Positions 9,242 through 17,695 of a stretch of DNA of 64,000 bases are shown here, in pieces. Below the pieces are notes generated by a model. It was not told the DNA's origin. It ran no database searches and worked only from the letters and a program-made list of their open reading frames with translations. The position numbers were made by a program, and so were the translations under genes. The stretch's first letter is position 1; every line of letters starts with the position of its first letter. This DNA comes from Pedobacter zeae (lineage in GTDB: Bacteria > Bacteroidota > Bacteroidia > Sphingobacteriales > Sphingobacteriaceae): assembly GCF_014196715.1 (NCBI RefSeq), contig NZ_JACIEF010000003.1:835874-899873 (forward strand), given 5' to 3'.

Positions 9242-9658
9242 TTATACCTTCGAAAGCCTGAATAATCTGCGGTCCTGATCCAGCACTTTTATCTCAACTT
9301 TAATATAGTTTTCGGGTAGTATTTCTTCCACCCTTTCCGGCCATTCTATTAAACACGTACCATGGCCATAAAAATATTCCTCATAACCAAGGTCATATGC
9401 CTCCCTGATATCTTTTATACGGTAAAAATCGAAATGAAATACAGCGCCGCCAGGACTTTTATATTCATTTACAATAGAATAGGTTGGGCTCGAAACCACA
9501 TCCTCTACACCTAAATGTTTACAGAAGTTTTTAATAAAAGTGGTTTTTCCAGCACCCATATCGCCTTCAAAAATGAAGACTTTCTCACTACCCGCAAAAT
9601 CAGAAAGCTGTTGTGCTACAGCGGGCAAATCGGCTAAATTATTTACTTCGATATCCAT
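9242..9658 (-). CDS. tsaE: tRNA threonylcarbamoyladenosine biosynthesis ATPase TsaE
   Basis: 138 residues from the ATG at 9658 (MDIEV). The frame is open ten codons further upstream, but the family starts at about this point. The Walker A loop is GDMGAGKTTF, followed by the conserved SSPTYSIVNEY and FHFDFYRI, and LIEWPERV near the C-terminus. TsaE supports TsaD/TsaB in making t6A37 on ANN-decoding tRNAs in the cytoplasm. It is encoded between ald and porX on the same strand. Confidence 0.93.
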   Translation of the reverse strand: MDIEVNNLADLPAVAQQLSDFAGSEKVFIFEGDMGAGKTTFIKNFCKHLGVEDVVSSPTYSIVNEYKSPGGAVFHFDFYRIKDIREAYDLGYEEYFYGHGTCLIEWPERVEEILPENYIKVEIKVLDQDRRLFRLSKV

Positions 9659-9733
9659 TTTTAAAGAATAAAGGCGAAAGTAATACATAATTGCATTGCT
9701 TTTACCTTCCGGATTAAATTTGAACGAAACAAA

Positions 9734-9756
9734 TCCTGAAACAAGTTCAGGATGAC
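9734..9756. repeat. REP-like palindrome TCCTGAAACAAGTTCAGGA
   Basis: A short palindrome followed by TGACG, in the gap between porX and tsaE. The same 19-mer followed by TGACG recurs at 20022-20045, and a variant TCCTGAACTGGTTTCAGGA at 24557-24575. Confidence 0.7.
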
Positions 9757-9815
9757 GGCCCTATTAAAAATAAACACTCTCATGTTTCGAATCTAGTAGC
9801 TAAAAATCTCTGAAA

Positions 9816-11369
9816 CTACCTCGGCGAATAAGTCACCACCGGAATAATCATTTCTTCCAGCGAAATTCCTCCATGCTGGAAGGTTTCGTTATAATAATTT
9901 ACAAACTGGTTGTAGTTGTTCGGATAAACGAAGTAACTATCTTCCCTAGCAAAAATATAGCTGCTGCTGATGTTGATTTTTGGCAACAGTGCATCGTGCG
10001 GGTTTTTGATTAGGAACACCTCTTTTGCATTAAAATTAAGGTTTCTACCCTGCTTATAACGTAAATTGGTATTGGTACTCCTATCGCCAACCACTTTAAT
10101 AGGCTTTTTAACGCGAATGGTTCCGTGATCGGTTGTAATGATTACTTTAACCTGTTTTTGGGAGATTTTTTTCAACAGATCCCACAGCGGAGAATGTTCA
10201 AACCACGATAAGGTTAACGAGCGGTAAGCTGCATCATCATTGGCCAGCTCCCTGATCATCTGCATATCAGTACGGGCATGGCTCAGCATATCAACAAAGT
10301 TAAATACAATGGCATTGAAATCGTTCTGCAACAGATTATTCGTCTGATCAACAAGATCTTTTCCCTGCTCGAAAGTTAAAACCTTATGATAACTGAATTT
10401 ACAATCCTTCCTTAAGCTGCGTTTAATATTATCGGCAAGAAAAGCCTCTTCATGCAGGTTTTTTCCACCCTCATCATCATCGTTCTGCCAAAGTTGGGGG
10501 AAACGCTTCTCCATATCTAGAGGCATCATCCCCGAAAAAATGGCATTACGGGCATATTGTGTTGCCGTTGGCAAAATACTTGTGTACATGTCCTCTTCAT
10601 CAATCCTGAAATATTCGGAAATTAAGGGATTAATGATTTTCCATTGATCATAACGTAAATTATCGATCAGGATAAAGAATACAGGGGTAGTATCGTTAAT
10701 ATGAGGGAAGACCTTTTTTTTCAACAATTCATTCGAAAGTAAAGGAGCCTTCTCTTTACTCTTAATCCAGTCGAGGTAATTTTCTTCAATAAATTTAGTG
10801 AACTGGGTATTGGCCTCCTGCTTCTGCATGGTTAAAATTTCGTGCATCTGGGGATCATCCAGTTTTTCCAGTTCTAGCTCCCAGAAAACAATTTTTTTAT
10901 ACACCTCAACCCATTCTTCATAGTTGAGCCTGTCGCCCAAAGTCATCCCCAAACGACGGAAATCCTGTTGATAAGCCATAGAGGTTTTTTCGCTTACCAA
11001 ACGCTTGTTATCAATCAGTTTTTTTATGGTAAGCAATACCTGTTTAGGGTTAACCGGTTTGATCAAATAATCGTCAATTTTACTACCTATCGCATCCTCC
11101 ATTAAATTTTCTTCCTCGCTTTTGGTAATCAAAACCACCGGCACGTCGGGATTTAAATTTTTAATGGCAGAAAGCGTTTCGATACCACTCATACCCGGCA
11201 TATTCTCATCTAAGAAAACCAGGTCGAAATGTTCTTTTCCAAATGCTTCGAGCGCATCGTTTCCGTTGGTAAATGTGGTTACATTATAGCCTTTATCATT
11301 TAACAACAATATATGTGGTTTTAATAAGTCGATTTCGTCATCGGCCCATAATATCTTAGTTTCCTGCAT
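9816..11369 (-). CDS. porX: PorX, type IX secretion response regulator with PglZ phosphatase domain
   Basis: 517 residues. An N-terminal CheY-like receiver (about 1-120) has acidic DDE near residue 10, phospho-acceptor Asp54 in FLDENMPG, and the Lys in LIKPVNP. The C-terminal half is an alkaline-phosphatase-superfamily PglZ domain with metal-ligand phrases FILIDNLRYDQW, TSILPTATQYARNAIFSG and ITTDHGTI. This architecture defines PorX, which works with the kinase PorY and a sigma factor to control type IX secretion in Bacteroidota, and whose PglZ domain is reported to hydrolyse oligonucleotides. PorY is not in the window. The adjacent HD-lpx genes are, from memory, a common neighbourhood of porX. 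Confidence 0.93.
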   Translation of the reverse strand: MQETKILWADDEIDLLKPHILLLNDKGYNVTTFTNGNDALEAFGKEHFDLVFLDENMPGMSGIETLSAIKNLNPDVPVVLITKSEEENLMEDAIGSKIDDYLIKPVNPKQVLLTIKKLIDNKRLVSEKTSMAYQQDFRRLGMTLGDRLNYEEWVEVYKKIVFWELELEKLDDPQMHEILTMQKQEANTQFTKFIEENYLDWIKSKEKAPLLSNELLKKKVFPHINDTTPVFFILIDNLRYDQWKIINPLISEYFRIDEEDMYTSILPTATQYARNAIFSGMMPLDMEKRFPQLWQNDDDEGGKNLHEEAFLADNIKRSLRKDCKFSYHKVLTFEQGKDLVDQTNNLLQNDFNAIVFNFVDMLSHARTDMQMIRELANDDAAYRSLTLSWFEHSPLWDLLKKISQKQVKVIITTDHGTIRVKKPIKVVGDRSTNTNLRYKQGRNLNFNAKEVFLIKNPHDALLPKINISSSYIFAREDSYFVYPNNYNQFVNYYNETFQHGGISLEEMIIPVVTYSPR

Positions 11370-11480
11370 GTTTTTGTAAAAATAGATGTGTACTGCCTTT
11401 TAATTTCGGCAGGTAAATCAAACTGTGAATAAAAATAGCAATTTTTGTACCGTATCTGTCTATTTAACTATTTTTAACGA

Positions 11481-12704
11481 TTGAATAAGAAGAAAATAAT
11501 AAATGATCCGGTTTACGGTTTCATCAGCATTCCATCCGAATTGGTGTACGATGTGATTTCACATCCGTATTTCCAGCGTTTGCGCTACATTAAACAGCTG
11601 GGGATGACGCATTTGGTATATCCTGGTGCCTTACATACCCGTTTCCATCATGCCTTGGGTGCCATGCATTTAATGAGTTTGGCCATCAACCTGTTAAAGA
11701 GTAAAGGACACACCATAACTCATGGCGAGGAAGAAGCCGCCATTTTGGCCATTTTATTGCATGACATCGGCCACGGACCTTTTTCGCATGCATTGGAACA
11801 TTCTCTGGTTACGGGGATCAGGCATGAAGATATTTCAGCAAAGCTGATGGACAACCTGAACATCCATTTCGACGGGAGACTGAGCCATGCCATCGAAATT
11901 TTTAACGGTACCTATCACAAAAAATTCCTTCACCAGTTAATTTCTGGTCAGCTGGACCTGGATAGAATGGACTACCTGAACCGCGATAGCTTTTTTACAG
12001 GGGTAAGTGAAGGTGTAATCAGTTCCGACCGCATCATCAAGATGTTCAACGTACATGAAGACAACCTGGTTATCGAAGAAAAAGGGATATATTCCATTGA
12101 GAAGTTTTTAATTGCCCGCAGGCTGATGTACTGGCAGGTTTACCTGCATAAAACGGTAATATCAGGCGAAATGATCCTGGTAAAATTATTGGAACGCGCC
12201 AAAGAGCTATCGGCAAAGGGTATGGATCTATTTGCCTCGCCATCGTTAAACCACTTTCTGAAAAACGACATCAACGAAGCCAATTTCTTTGCCCAGCATA
12301 AAAACCTGGAACATTTTACCAACCTGGATGACCAGGATATCTACGCTGCAGTTAAGGTTTGGGCGGAACATCCAGACAAGATTTTGTCTACGCTGTGCAA
12401 AATGCTTACTTCGAGAAACCTTTACAGGGTGGAAATGGGCAATGAAAAAGTGGGCGATGACCGCCTTCACTTTTTGCAGGATGCTGCTGTTAATCTACTG
12501 GAGATTAAACCCGAAGAGGCAAGGTATTTTGTTTTTACCGATTCGATCCAGAACCGCGCCTATAATGCCGGAGTGGATAATATTAAGATTTTGATGAAAA
12601 ACAACAATATTGTGGATATTGCAAAGGCATCAGATTTATCCAATTTGGAGTCGCTGCAGAAAACTGTAGAGAAATATATTCTCTGTTATCCGAGGGGCAT
12701 TTAG
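11481..12704 (+). CDS. HD-domain phosphohydrolase (dNTPase-like)
   Basis: 407 residues starting at TTG (11481); no in-frame ATG nearby fits, and the family begins with the KKIINDPVYGFI phrase that follows directly. HD-superfamily metal ligands are seen in HTRFHHALGAMHL and ILLHDIGHGPFSHALEH. It resembles the dGTPase-like family with VYGFISIP and SGQLDLDRMDYLNRDS motifs. The likely activity is hydrolysis of a nucleotide or deoxynucleotide triphosphate in the cytoplasm; the substrate is not settled by sequence. It lies divergent from porX and ahead of lpxD. Confidence 0.85.
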   Translation: MNKKKIINDPVYGFISIPSELVYDVISHPYFQRLRYIKQLGMTHLVYPGALHTRFHHALGAMHLMSLAINLLKSKGHTITHGEEEAAILAILLHDIGHGPFSHALEHSLVTGIRHEDISAKLMDNLNIHFDGRLSHAIEIFNGTYHKKFLHQLISGQLDLDRMDYLNRDSFFTGVSEGVISSDRIIKMFNVHEDNLVIEEKGIYSIEKFLIARRLMYWQVYLHKTVISGEMILVKLLERAKELSAKGMDLFASPSLNHFLKNDINEANFFAQHKNLEHFTNLDDQDIYAAVKVWAEHPDKILSTLCKMLTSRNLYRVEMGNEKVGDDRLHFLQDAAVNLLEIKPEEARYFVFTDSIQNRAYNAGVDNIKILMKNNNIVDIAKASDLSNLESLQKTVEKYILCYPRGI

Positions 12705-12790
12705 GCCTATTTAACAACATTTAACTTTTAGTGCCGTTTAAAGTCTTATTATTGTGTAAAATATACACCATTTAACCCTAGCAGGTTTTT

Positions 12791-12820
12791 TTGTTCATAT
12801 CAATTTAACATATACCTTTG
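12791..12820 (+). promoter_or_regulatory. Consensus Bacteroidota promoter for lpxD operon
   Basis: TTG at 12791-12793, a 19-nt spacer and TACCTTTG at 12813-12820 match the TTTG-n19-TAnnTTTG promoter. The lpxD ATG begins only 4 nt after the -7 element, so the transcript would have no or almost no leader. Confidence 0.75.
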
Positions 12821-12824
12821 TACG

Positions 12825-13901
12825 ATGCAATTTACTGCCACGCAGATAAGTCAGTTTTTAAACGGTTCCATTGACGGAAACCCTGATGCAGCCGTTACCG
12901 AACTTTCTAAAATAGAAGACGGGAAGGAAGGCTCTTTGTCTTTTCTTTCCAACCCCAAGTATGAACACTTTTTGTATTCAACACAAGCGTCTGTTATTAT
13001 CGTATCAAAAGATTTCGCTCCAACACAGCCTTATACCAGTACGTTAATCCGCGTTGAAAACCCATATAGTGCCTTTACTATCTTATTGGATAAATACAAC
13101 GAAGCCCTAAATGTACAGAAGGCGCAATCAGGAATCGATAAATTAGCTTTTGTGCACCCAACGGCAAAAATCGGCAAAAATGTGTTTATCGGTGCTTTTG
13201 CTTATGTGGCCGAGCAGGTTGAAATTGGCGATGGCTGCAAAATAAATGCACAGACTTTTATTGGCGAAAACTCTAAAATCGGCGAAAACAGTACTTTTTT
13301 CCCTGGAGTAAAAATCTACCATAATTCGGTGATCGGTAAAAGAGTTACCATCCACTCCAATACCGTTATCGGTAGCGATGGGTTTGGTTTCGCCCCTCAA
13401 AAAGACGGCACGTATAATAAAATACCACAAATTGGAAACGTTATTATTGAAGATGATGTGGAAATTGGTGCAAATACAACGGTTGACCGCGCTACAATGG
13501 GTTCGACCATTGTAAAAAAGGGTGCTAAAATCGATAACCTGATCCAAATTGCCCATAACGTAGAGATTGGCGAAAACACTGTTTTAGCTGCACAATCGGG
13601 TATTTCGGGCAGTACAAAAGTTGGCCCTAACAGTGTTGTCGGTGGCCAGGTTGGTATTGCCGGGCATTTAACCCTGGCTAAAGGCACACAGATTGGCGCC
13701 CAGGCCGGCATCAACTTTAATATTTTAGAAGAAAATAAACAATGGCATGGCAGCCCTGCGCAGCCTTTGCGCAACTGGATGCGTGCCTCTGTAATTTTCA
13801 AACATCTTCCAGATGTAGAAAAAAGAATAAATGCGCTCGAAGAGGAATTGAAAAGGCTTACAGCCGAACTGGAAAAGAATACAATAAACAATGAACGTTA
13901 G
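12825..13901 (+). CDS. lpxD: UDP-3-O-(3-hydroxyacyl)glucosamine N-acyltransferase
   Basis: 358 residues. The N-terminal uridine-binding domain (about 1-105) has SFLSNPKYEHFL; then a left-handed beta-helix of hexapeptide repeats follows (PTAKIGKNVFIG onward), and the C-terminus has a helical coiled tail. His in IQIAHNVEIGENT is the likely catalytic base. It N-acylates the lipid A precursor, step three of the Raetz pathway, in the cytoplasm. It overlaps lpxC/fabZ by 11 bp, so the two are translationally coupled. Confidence 0.96.
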   Translation: MQFTATQISQFLNGSIDGNPDAAVTELSKIEDGKEGSLSFLSNPKYEHFLYSTQASVIIVSKDFAPTQPYTSTLIRVENPYSAFTILLDKYNEALNVQKAQSGIDKLAFVHPTAKIGKNVFIGAFAYVAEQVEIGDGCKINAQTFIGENSKIGENSTFFPGVKIYHNSVIGKRVTIHSNTVIGSDGFGFAPQKDGTYNKIPQIGNVIIEDDVEIGANTTVDRATMGSTIVKKGAKIDNLIQIAHNVEIGENTVLAAQSGISGSTKVGPNSVVGGQVGIAGHLTLAKGTQIGAQAGINFNILEENKQWHGSPAQPLRNWMRASVIFKHLPDVEKRINALEEELKRLTAELEKNTINNER

Positions 13902-15306
13902 ACAAAGAACGATTAAACAGGAAATATCAGCATCTGGTGTGGGTTTACACACAGGCGCTAATGTTACTTTAACATTTTGCCCAGCCCCCGAAAATCATGG
14001 CTTTAAATTTCAGCGCATAGATTTAGACGGGCATCCGATTATCGAAGCCGATGCAGATAACGTAACCGATACCTCACGCGGGACAACACTTACCCAAAAT
14101 GGTGCCAGCGTAAGTACCGTAGAGCATGTCATGGCTTCTTTGGTCGGTATGGATCTTGATAATATTCTCATCAAATTAGACGGGCCTGAAACCCCGATTA
14201 TGGATGGTAGTTCGATCCAGTTTGTTGATTTATTGGAAGAAGTAGGAACGGTTGAGCAAAATGCCGATCGTGAATATTTTACCATTCCCCACAATATTAC
14301 CTATACAGAAGAAGATAGAAAAGTAGAAATTGTAGCCATGCCGTTAGACGATTATCGTTTTACCTGCATGATTGATTATAATTCTCCTGTTTTAGGCAGT
14401 CAGCATGCCGGCATCAATACCATTGCAGAATTTAAAAAGGAAATCGCATCCTGCCGAACTTTCTGTTTCCTGCATGAATTGGAATACCAGTTATCTCATA
14501 ACCTGATTAAGGGCGGCGATTTAAATAATGCTATTGTAATCGTAGATAAAGAGGTTACCAAAGATGAATTAAGTCATTTGGCAAAATTATTTAACCGCAA
14601 AGACATTGATGTTGCCCCGCAAGGGATTTTGAACAATATGGAACTGCGTTATCAGAATGAGCCTGCCCGCCATAAGCTTTTGGATATGATTGGCGATTTA
14701 GCGCTGGTTGGTATGCACCTGAAAGGTCACATTATGGCCGCACGCCCTGGTCATGCGGCAAACGTTGCTTTTGCCAAAAAGATTAAAGCCGCCATTAAAA
14801 AAGAGAAAAACAAAAAAATACAAAAGGTATACGATCCAAGTGCAAAACCATTGTTCGATGTAGTGAAAATAATGGAAATTTTGCCGCACCGTCAGCCATT
14901 TTTGTTCGTCGATAAAATTTTGGAACTTTCTAAAAACCACGTGGTAGGTGTTAAAAACGTTACCATGAACGAAGAATTTTTCAAAGGCCATTTTCCGGGC
15001 GCTCCGGTATTCCCGGGCGTGTTACAGATTGAGGCCATGGCACAGGTAGGTGGAATCCTTGTACTTTGTACCGTACCCGATCCTGAAAATTACCTTACCT
15101 ATTTCTTAAAGATAGACAACGTACGTTTTAGGGCGCAGGTACTTCCCGGTGATACGATTGTTTTCCGTTGCGATCTGCTAGAACCGATCAGAAGGGGAAT
15201 TGCCCAGATGAAAGGTGTAGGCATGGTTGGCGAAAAGATCGTCGTAGAAGCCGAAATGATGGCCCAAATTTCAAAAGTTAAACACGCAGAACCCACGCAA
15301 CAATGA
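13891..15306 (+). CDS. lpxC-fabZ: Bifunctional LpxC deacetylase / FabZ dehydratase fusion
   Basis: 471 residues. Residues about 1-300 are LpxC (zinc-dependent deacetylation of UDP-acyl-GlcNAc, committed step of lipid A synthesis) with STVEHVMASL carrying a zinc-ligand His and MHLKGHIMAARPGHAANV at its C-terminal end. A Lys-rich linker (about 295-320) joins FabZ (about 325-471), a hotdog-fold 3-hydroxyacyl-ACP dehydratase with LPHRQPFLFVDKI and GHFPGAPVFPGVLQIEAMAQ, including its catalytic His and Glu. This fusion is typical of Bacteroidota and couples 3-hydroxyacyl-ACP use by lipid A and fatty acid synthesis. It overlaps lpxD by 11 bp and lpxA by 4 bp. Confidence 0.97.
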   Translation: MNVRQRTIKQEISASGVGLHTGANVTLTFCPAPENHGFKFQRIDLDGHPIIEADADNVTDTSRGTTLTQNGASVSTVEHVMASLVGMDLDNILIKLDGPETPIMDGSSIQFVDLLEEVGTVEQNADREYFTIPHNITYTEEDRKVEIVAMPLDDYRFTCMIDYNSPVLGSQHAGINTIAEFKKEIASCRTFCFLHELEYQLSHNLIKGGDLNNAIVIVDKEVTKDELSHLAKLFNRKDIDVAPQGILNNMELRYQNEPARHKLLDMIGDLALVGMHLKGHIMAARPGHAANVAFAKKIKAAIKKEKNKKIQKVYDPSAKPLFDVVKIMEILPHRQPFLFVDKILELSKNHVVGVKNVTMNEEFFKGHFPGAPVFPGVLQIEAMAQVGGILVLCTVPDPENYLTYFLKIDNVRFRAQVLPGDTIVFRCDLLEPIRRGIAQMKGVGMVGEKIVVEAEMMAQISKVKHAEPTQQ

Positions 15307-16088
15307 TACAACCTTTAGCATATATACACCCTCAGGCAAAGATTGCCGAAAATGTGGTAATCGAGCCCTTTGTAGTGATACATAAAGATGTTGTAATTGG
15401 GGAAGGAACATGGATCGGATCGAACGTTACCATTATGGATGGCGCGCGTATCGGTAAAAATTGCCGCATTTTTCCGGGAGCCGTGATTTCCGGCGAACCA
15501 CAGGATTTAAAATTTGCCGGCGAGGTAACCACGGCCGAAATTGGCGACAATACCACCATCCGCGAATGTGTAACCATTAACCGCGGTACTAAAGATAAAT
15601 GGAAAACCGTTATCGGCAGCAATTGCCTTATCCAGGCCTACTCACACATTGCGCACGATTGCGAGGTTGGAAACAACTGTATTTTCTCAAACAGCACTAC
15701 GTTAGCTGGTCATATCACCATTGGCAACAATGTAGTTCTGGCCGGTTTGGTGGCCATCCATCAATTTGTTAAAGTAGGTTCTTACGCTTTCGTAACCGGG
15801 GGTTCATTGGTACGTAAAGATGTTCCTCCTTATGTTAAAGCTGCCCGCGAACCACTTTCTTATGCCGGAATTAATTCGGTTGGCCTGCGCAGAAGAGGGT
15901 TTACCAACGAGCAGATCGATGAGATACAGGAAATTTACCGTGTACTTTTCGTAAAACATAATAATGTAACCAAAGCTTTGGATATGATCGAAGCCGAATT
16001 TAAACCAACGGAAATCCGCGATGAAATTGTCGATTTTATCCGCAACTCTAACCGTGGGGTAATGAAGGGTTTTGGCATGGGCAGTTAA
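15303..16088 (+). CDS. lpxA: Acyl-ACP-UDP-N-acetylglucosamine O-acyltransferase
   Basis: 261 residues, the usual LpxA length. Hexapeptide repeats run from IHPQAKIAENVVIEPF through FVKVGSYAFVTGGSLV; YSHIAHDCEVGNN contains the catalytic His. The C-terminal helical part has GLRRRGFTNEQIDEIQEIYR. It adds the first 3-hydroxyacyl chain to UDP-GlcNAc. Its start overlaps the lpxC/fabZ stop by ATGA, which makes a tight three-gene operon. Confidence 0.96.
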   Translation: MIQPLAYIHPQAKIAENVVIEPFVVIHKDVVIGEGTWIGSNVTIMDGARIGKNCRIFPGAVISGEPQDLKFAGEVTTAEIGDNTTIRECVTINRGTKDKWKTVIGSNCLIQAYSHIAHDCEVGNNCIFSNSTTLAGHITIGNNVVLAGLVAIHQFVKVGSYAFVTGGSLVRKDVPPYVKAAREPLSYAGINSVGLRRRGFTNEQIDEIQEIYRVLFVKHNNVTKALDMIEAEFKPTEIRDEIVDFIRNSNRGVMKGFGMGS

Positions 16089-16160
16089 TAAAGGTAGAAG
16101 GCTGAAGGGTTTAAGGTAGGGGTAAAACCCATTGCCTTAACCAAATTCAAATAAATATCC

Positions 16161-16622
16161 ATGAGTGATCTAACGCTAATCAGAACAGATTCAGGTAACG
16201 CCGATTTTAGGAAATTGGTGGCTTTGCTGGATCAGGATTTAGCGATTAGAGATGGCAACGATCATACTTTTTATGCGCAGTTTAACAAGGTTGATGCCAT
16301 TAAAGAAGTGATTGTTGCCTACCAAAACAATATACCCGTTGGTTGTGGCGCCATAAAACCTTTCTCTACTACAGAAGCCGAAGTAAAAAGGATGTTTGTA
16401 CATCCAGACTACCGGAATAAAGGGATTGCCGCTAAAATTGTAACCGCATTGGAAAACTGGGCAATGGAAATAGGTTTTTCGGCCACGGTGCTTGAAACAG
16501 GCAAAAAACAACCCGAAGCCCTTGCGCTTTATCAGAAAATCGGTTATCGTGTTACGCCCAACTATGGCCAGTACATTGGCGTTGATAACAGCGTCTGCAT
16601 GGCCAAATCGCTTAATGTTTAA
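16161..16622 (+). CDS. GNAT-family N-acetyltransferase
   Basis: 153 residues of the acetyl-CoA-dependent GNAT fold. Motif A is visible as VKRMFVHPDYRNKGIAAKIVTALE (pyrophosphate loop), followed by TVLETGKKQPEALALYQKIGY. The substrate is unknown. It lies 72 bp after lpxA and 5 bp before the ABC ATPase gene, so it is probably cotranscribed with the latter. Confidence 0.88.
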   Translation: MSDLTLIRTDSGNADFRKLVALLDQDLAIRDGNDHTFYAQFNKVDAIKEVIVAYQNNIPVGCGAIKPFSTTEAEVKRMFVHPDYRNKGIAAKIVTALENWAMEIGFSATVLETGKKQPEALALYQKIGYRVTPNYGQYIGVDNSVCMAKSLNV

Positions 16623-16627
16623 TCCAA

Positions 16628-17242
16628 ATGCACATCTCCTTAGAACACATTGGCAGAAGGTTTAATAAAGAATGGATCTTCAAAAATTTAAGTGCCGAAT
16701 TCTCATCCGGCAACAGCTATGCCATATTGGGGCCTAATGGTTCGGGTAAATCAACATTATTAAGTGTTTTAAGCGGTAGCCTATCTCCTTCTGAAGGGAA
16801 AATTACATTTTCGGATACACAAGAAATCCCTGTTGAAAATATTTACAGATACATTAGCCTTGCGGCTCCGTACCTTGAACTTGTTGAAACCCTGACCTTA
16901 AAAGAGCTGATAGATTTTCATTTTAAGTTTAAAAATTTTGCGGCCGGGCTCGATGCCAAAAAATTGATCGACATATTAGGCCTGGAAAAAGCCAGGAACA
17001 AAGAAATTAAATACTTCTCCTCAGGGATGAAACAAAGGACCAAACTTGCCTTAGCCTGCTGCACAGATACGCCGATCTTATTTTTAGACGAACCCACCAG
17101 CAATTTAGATGTTCAGGGCATAAATTGGTACCGCGACCTGATCCAAAATTTTGGGAAAGACCGGTTGATGATAATCGGATCCAACCAGATCCAGGAATAC
17201 GATTTTTGCACTACACAGATACAAATATCAGATTATAAGTGA
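16628..17242 (+). CDS. ABC transporter ATP-binding protein (orphan)
   Basis: 204 residues, a minimal ABC ATPase. Walker A is GPNGSGKST (about 35-43), the ABC signature is YFSSGMKQR, and Walker B is PILFLDEPTSNLD. No permease gene is next to it, so its membrane partner must be encoded elsewhere, or it acts on a different complex. Short ATPases of this kind include the GldA and CcmA types; sequence alone does not pick one. Confidence 0.87.
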   Translation: MHISLEHIGRRFNKEWIFKNLSAEFSSGNSYAILGPNGSGKSTLLSVLSGSLSPSEGKITFSDTQEIPVENIYRYISLAAPYLELVETLTLKELIDFHFKFKNFAAGLDAKKLIDILGLEKARNKEIKYFSSGMKQRTKLALACCTDTPILFLDEPTSNLDVQGINWYRDLIQNFGKDRLMIIGSNQIQEYDFCTTQIQISDYK

Positions 17243-17354
17243 GTTATTGTCATATTCAAGTCTCTTCCAAGCATTGTTTTGTCATACATTTGTACTAAAA
17301 ACAAAATTTTGAAAAAAAATTTTGCAATTAAAAAATTATACCTACCTTTGCACC

Positions 17355-17520
17355 ACCAAAAAGAGAAACAAATTTATTTAATTATCTCTTAAAGGAAATG
17401 ATTGTATTTTCTGTATTACAGAATTAAAAATAGCCCTAAAAAGGCAAAGAGTTTTTCATAGTTTAGTTTGAGGTTTAGGTTGATTATGCCTTTGGAGTGG
17501 TTCCCAAAGGCATTTCTTTT
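17355..17520 (+). ncRNA. Candidate small RNA of about 165 nt
   Basis: A promoter (TTTG at 17321-17324, 18-nt spacer, TACCTTTG at 17343-17350) is followed about 140 nt later by an intrinsic terminator with stem ATGCCTTTGG / CCAAAGGCAT. The unit has its own start and stop signals and no gene. It does not match tmRNA, RNase P or SRP RNA that I can recognise. A leader peptide of nine codons is the alternative reading. Confidence 0.45.
17486..17520 (+). terminator. Intrinsic terminator of the candidate small RNA
   Basis: Perfect 10-bp stem 17486-17495 / 17504-17513, loop of 8 nt, followed by TTCTTTT. Confidence 0.7.
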
Positions 17521-17628
17521 ATACGCTGTTTTCTCGTCCGAAAAAACCTCACAGATTTTAAATTTCTAAACATTAATCAAATCTGCCAGGCCTGGATTAT
17601 GCACCCAGCCCAATGAACCAACGACTAT

Positions 17629-17658
17629 TGAACCAATGAACCATTTTTTTTAACTTTG
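17629..17658 (+). promoter_or_regulatory. Promoter of first efp gene
   Basis: TTG at 17629-17631, 19-nt spacer, TAACTTTG at 17651-17658; the gene starts at 17696. The -33 TTG lies inside the AATGAACCA-type repeat. Confidence 0.7.
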
Positions 17659-17695
17659 GCATTTAAAAATTGACAAAACCATATTTCATTATCAA

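Larger units (their letters stand above)
17243..17695. other. 453-bp intergenic stretch with a probable small RNA and the efp promoter
   Basis: No protein gene of normal size is visible. The stretch has a near-consensus promoter (17321-17350), an intrinsic terminator (17486-17520), an AATGAACCA-rich segment (17611-17642) and the promoter of the first efp gene (17629-17658). Between the first promoter and terminator only a nine-codon frame starting at 17399 is seen. Confidence 0.7.

Noticed and set aside
13397..13891. 164-codon minus-strand frame opposite lpxD
   Set aside because: Shadow of hexapeptide-repeat coding on the other strand; no family features.
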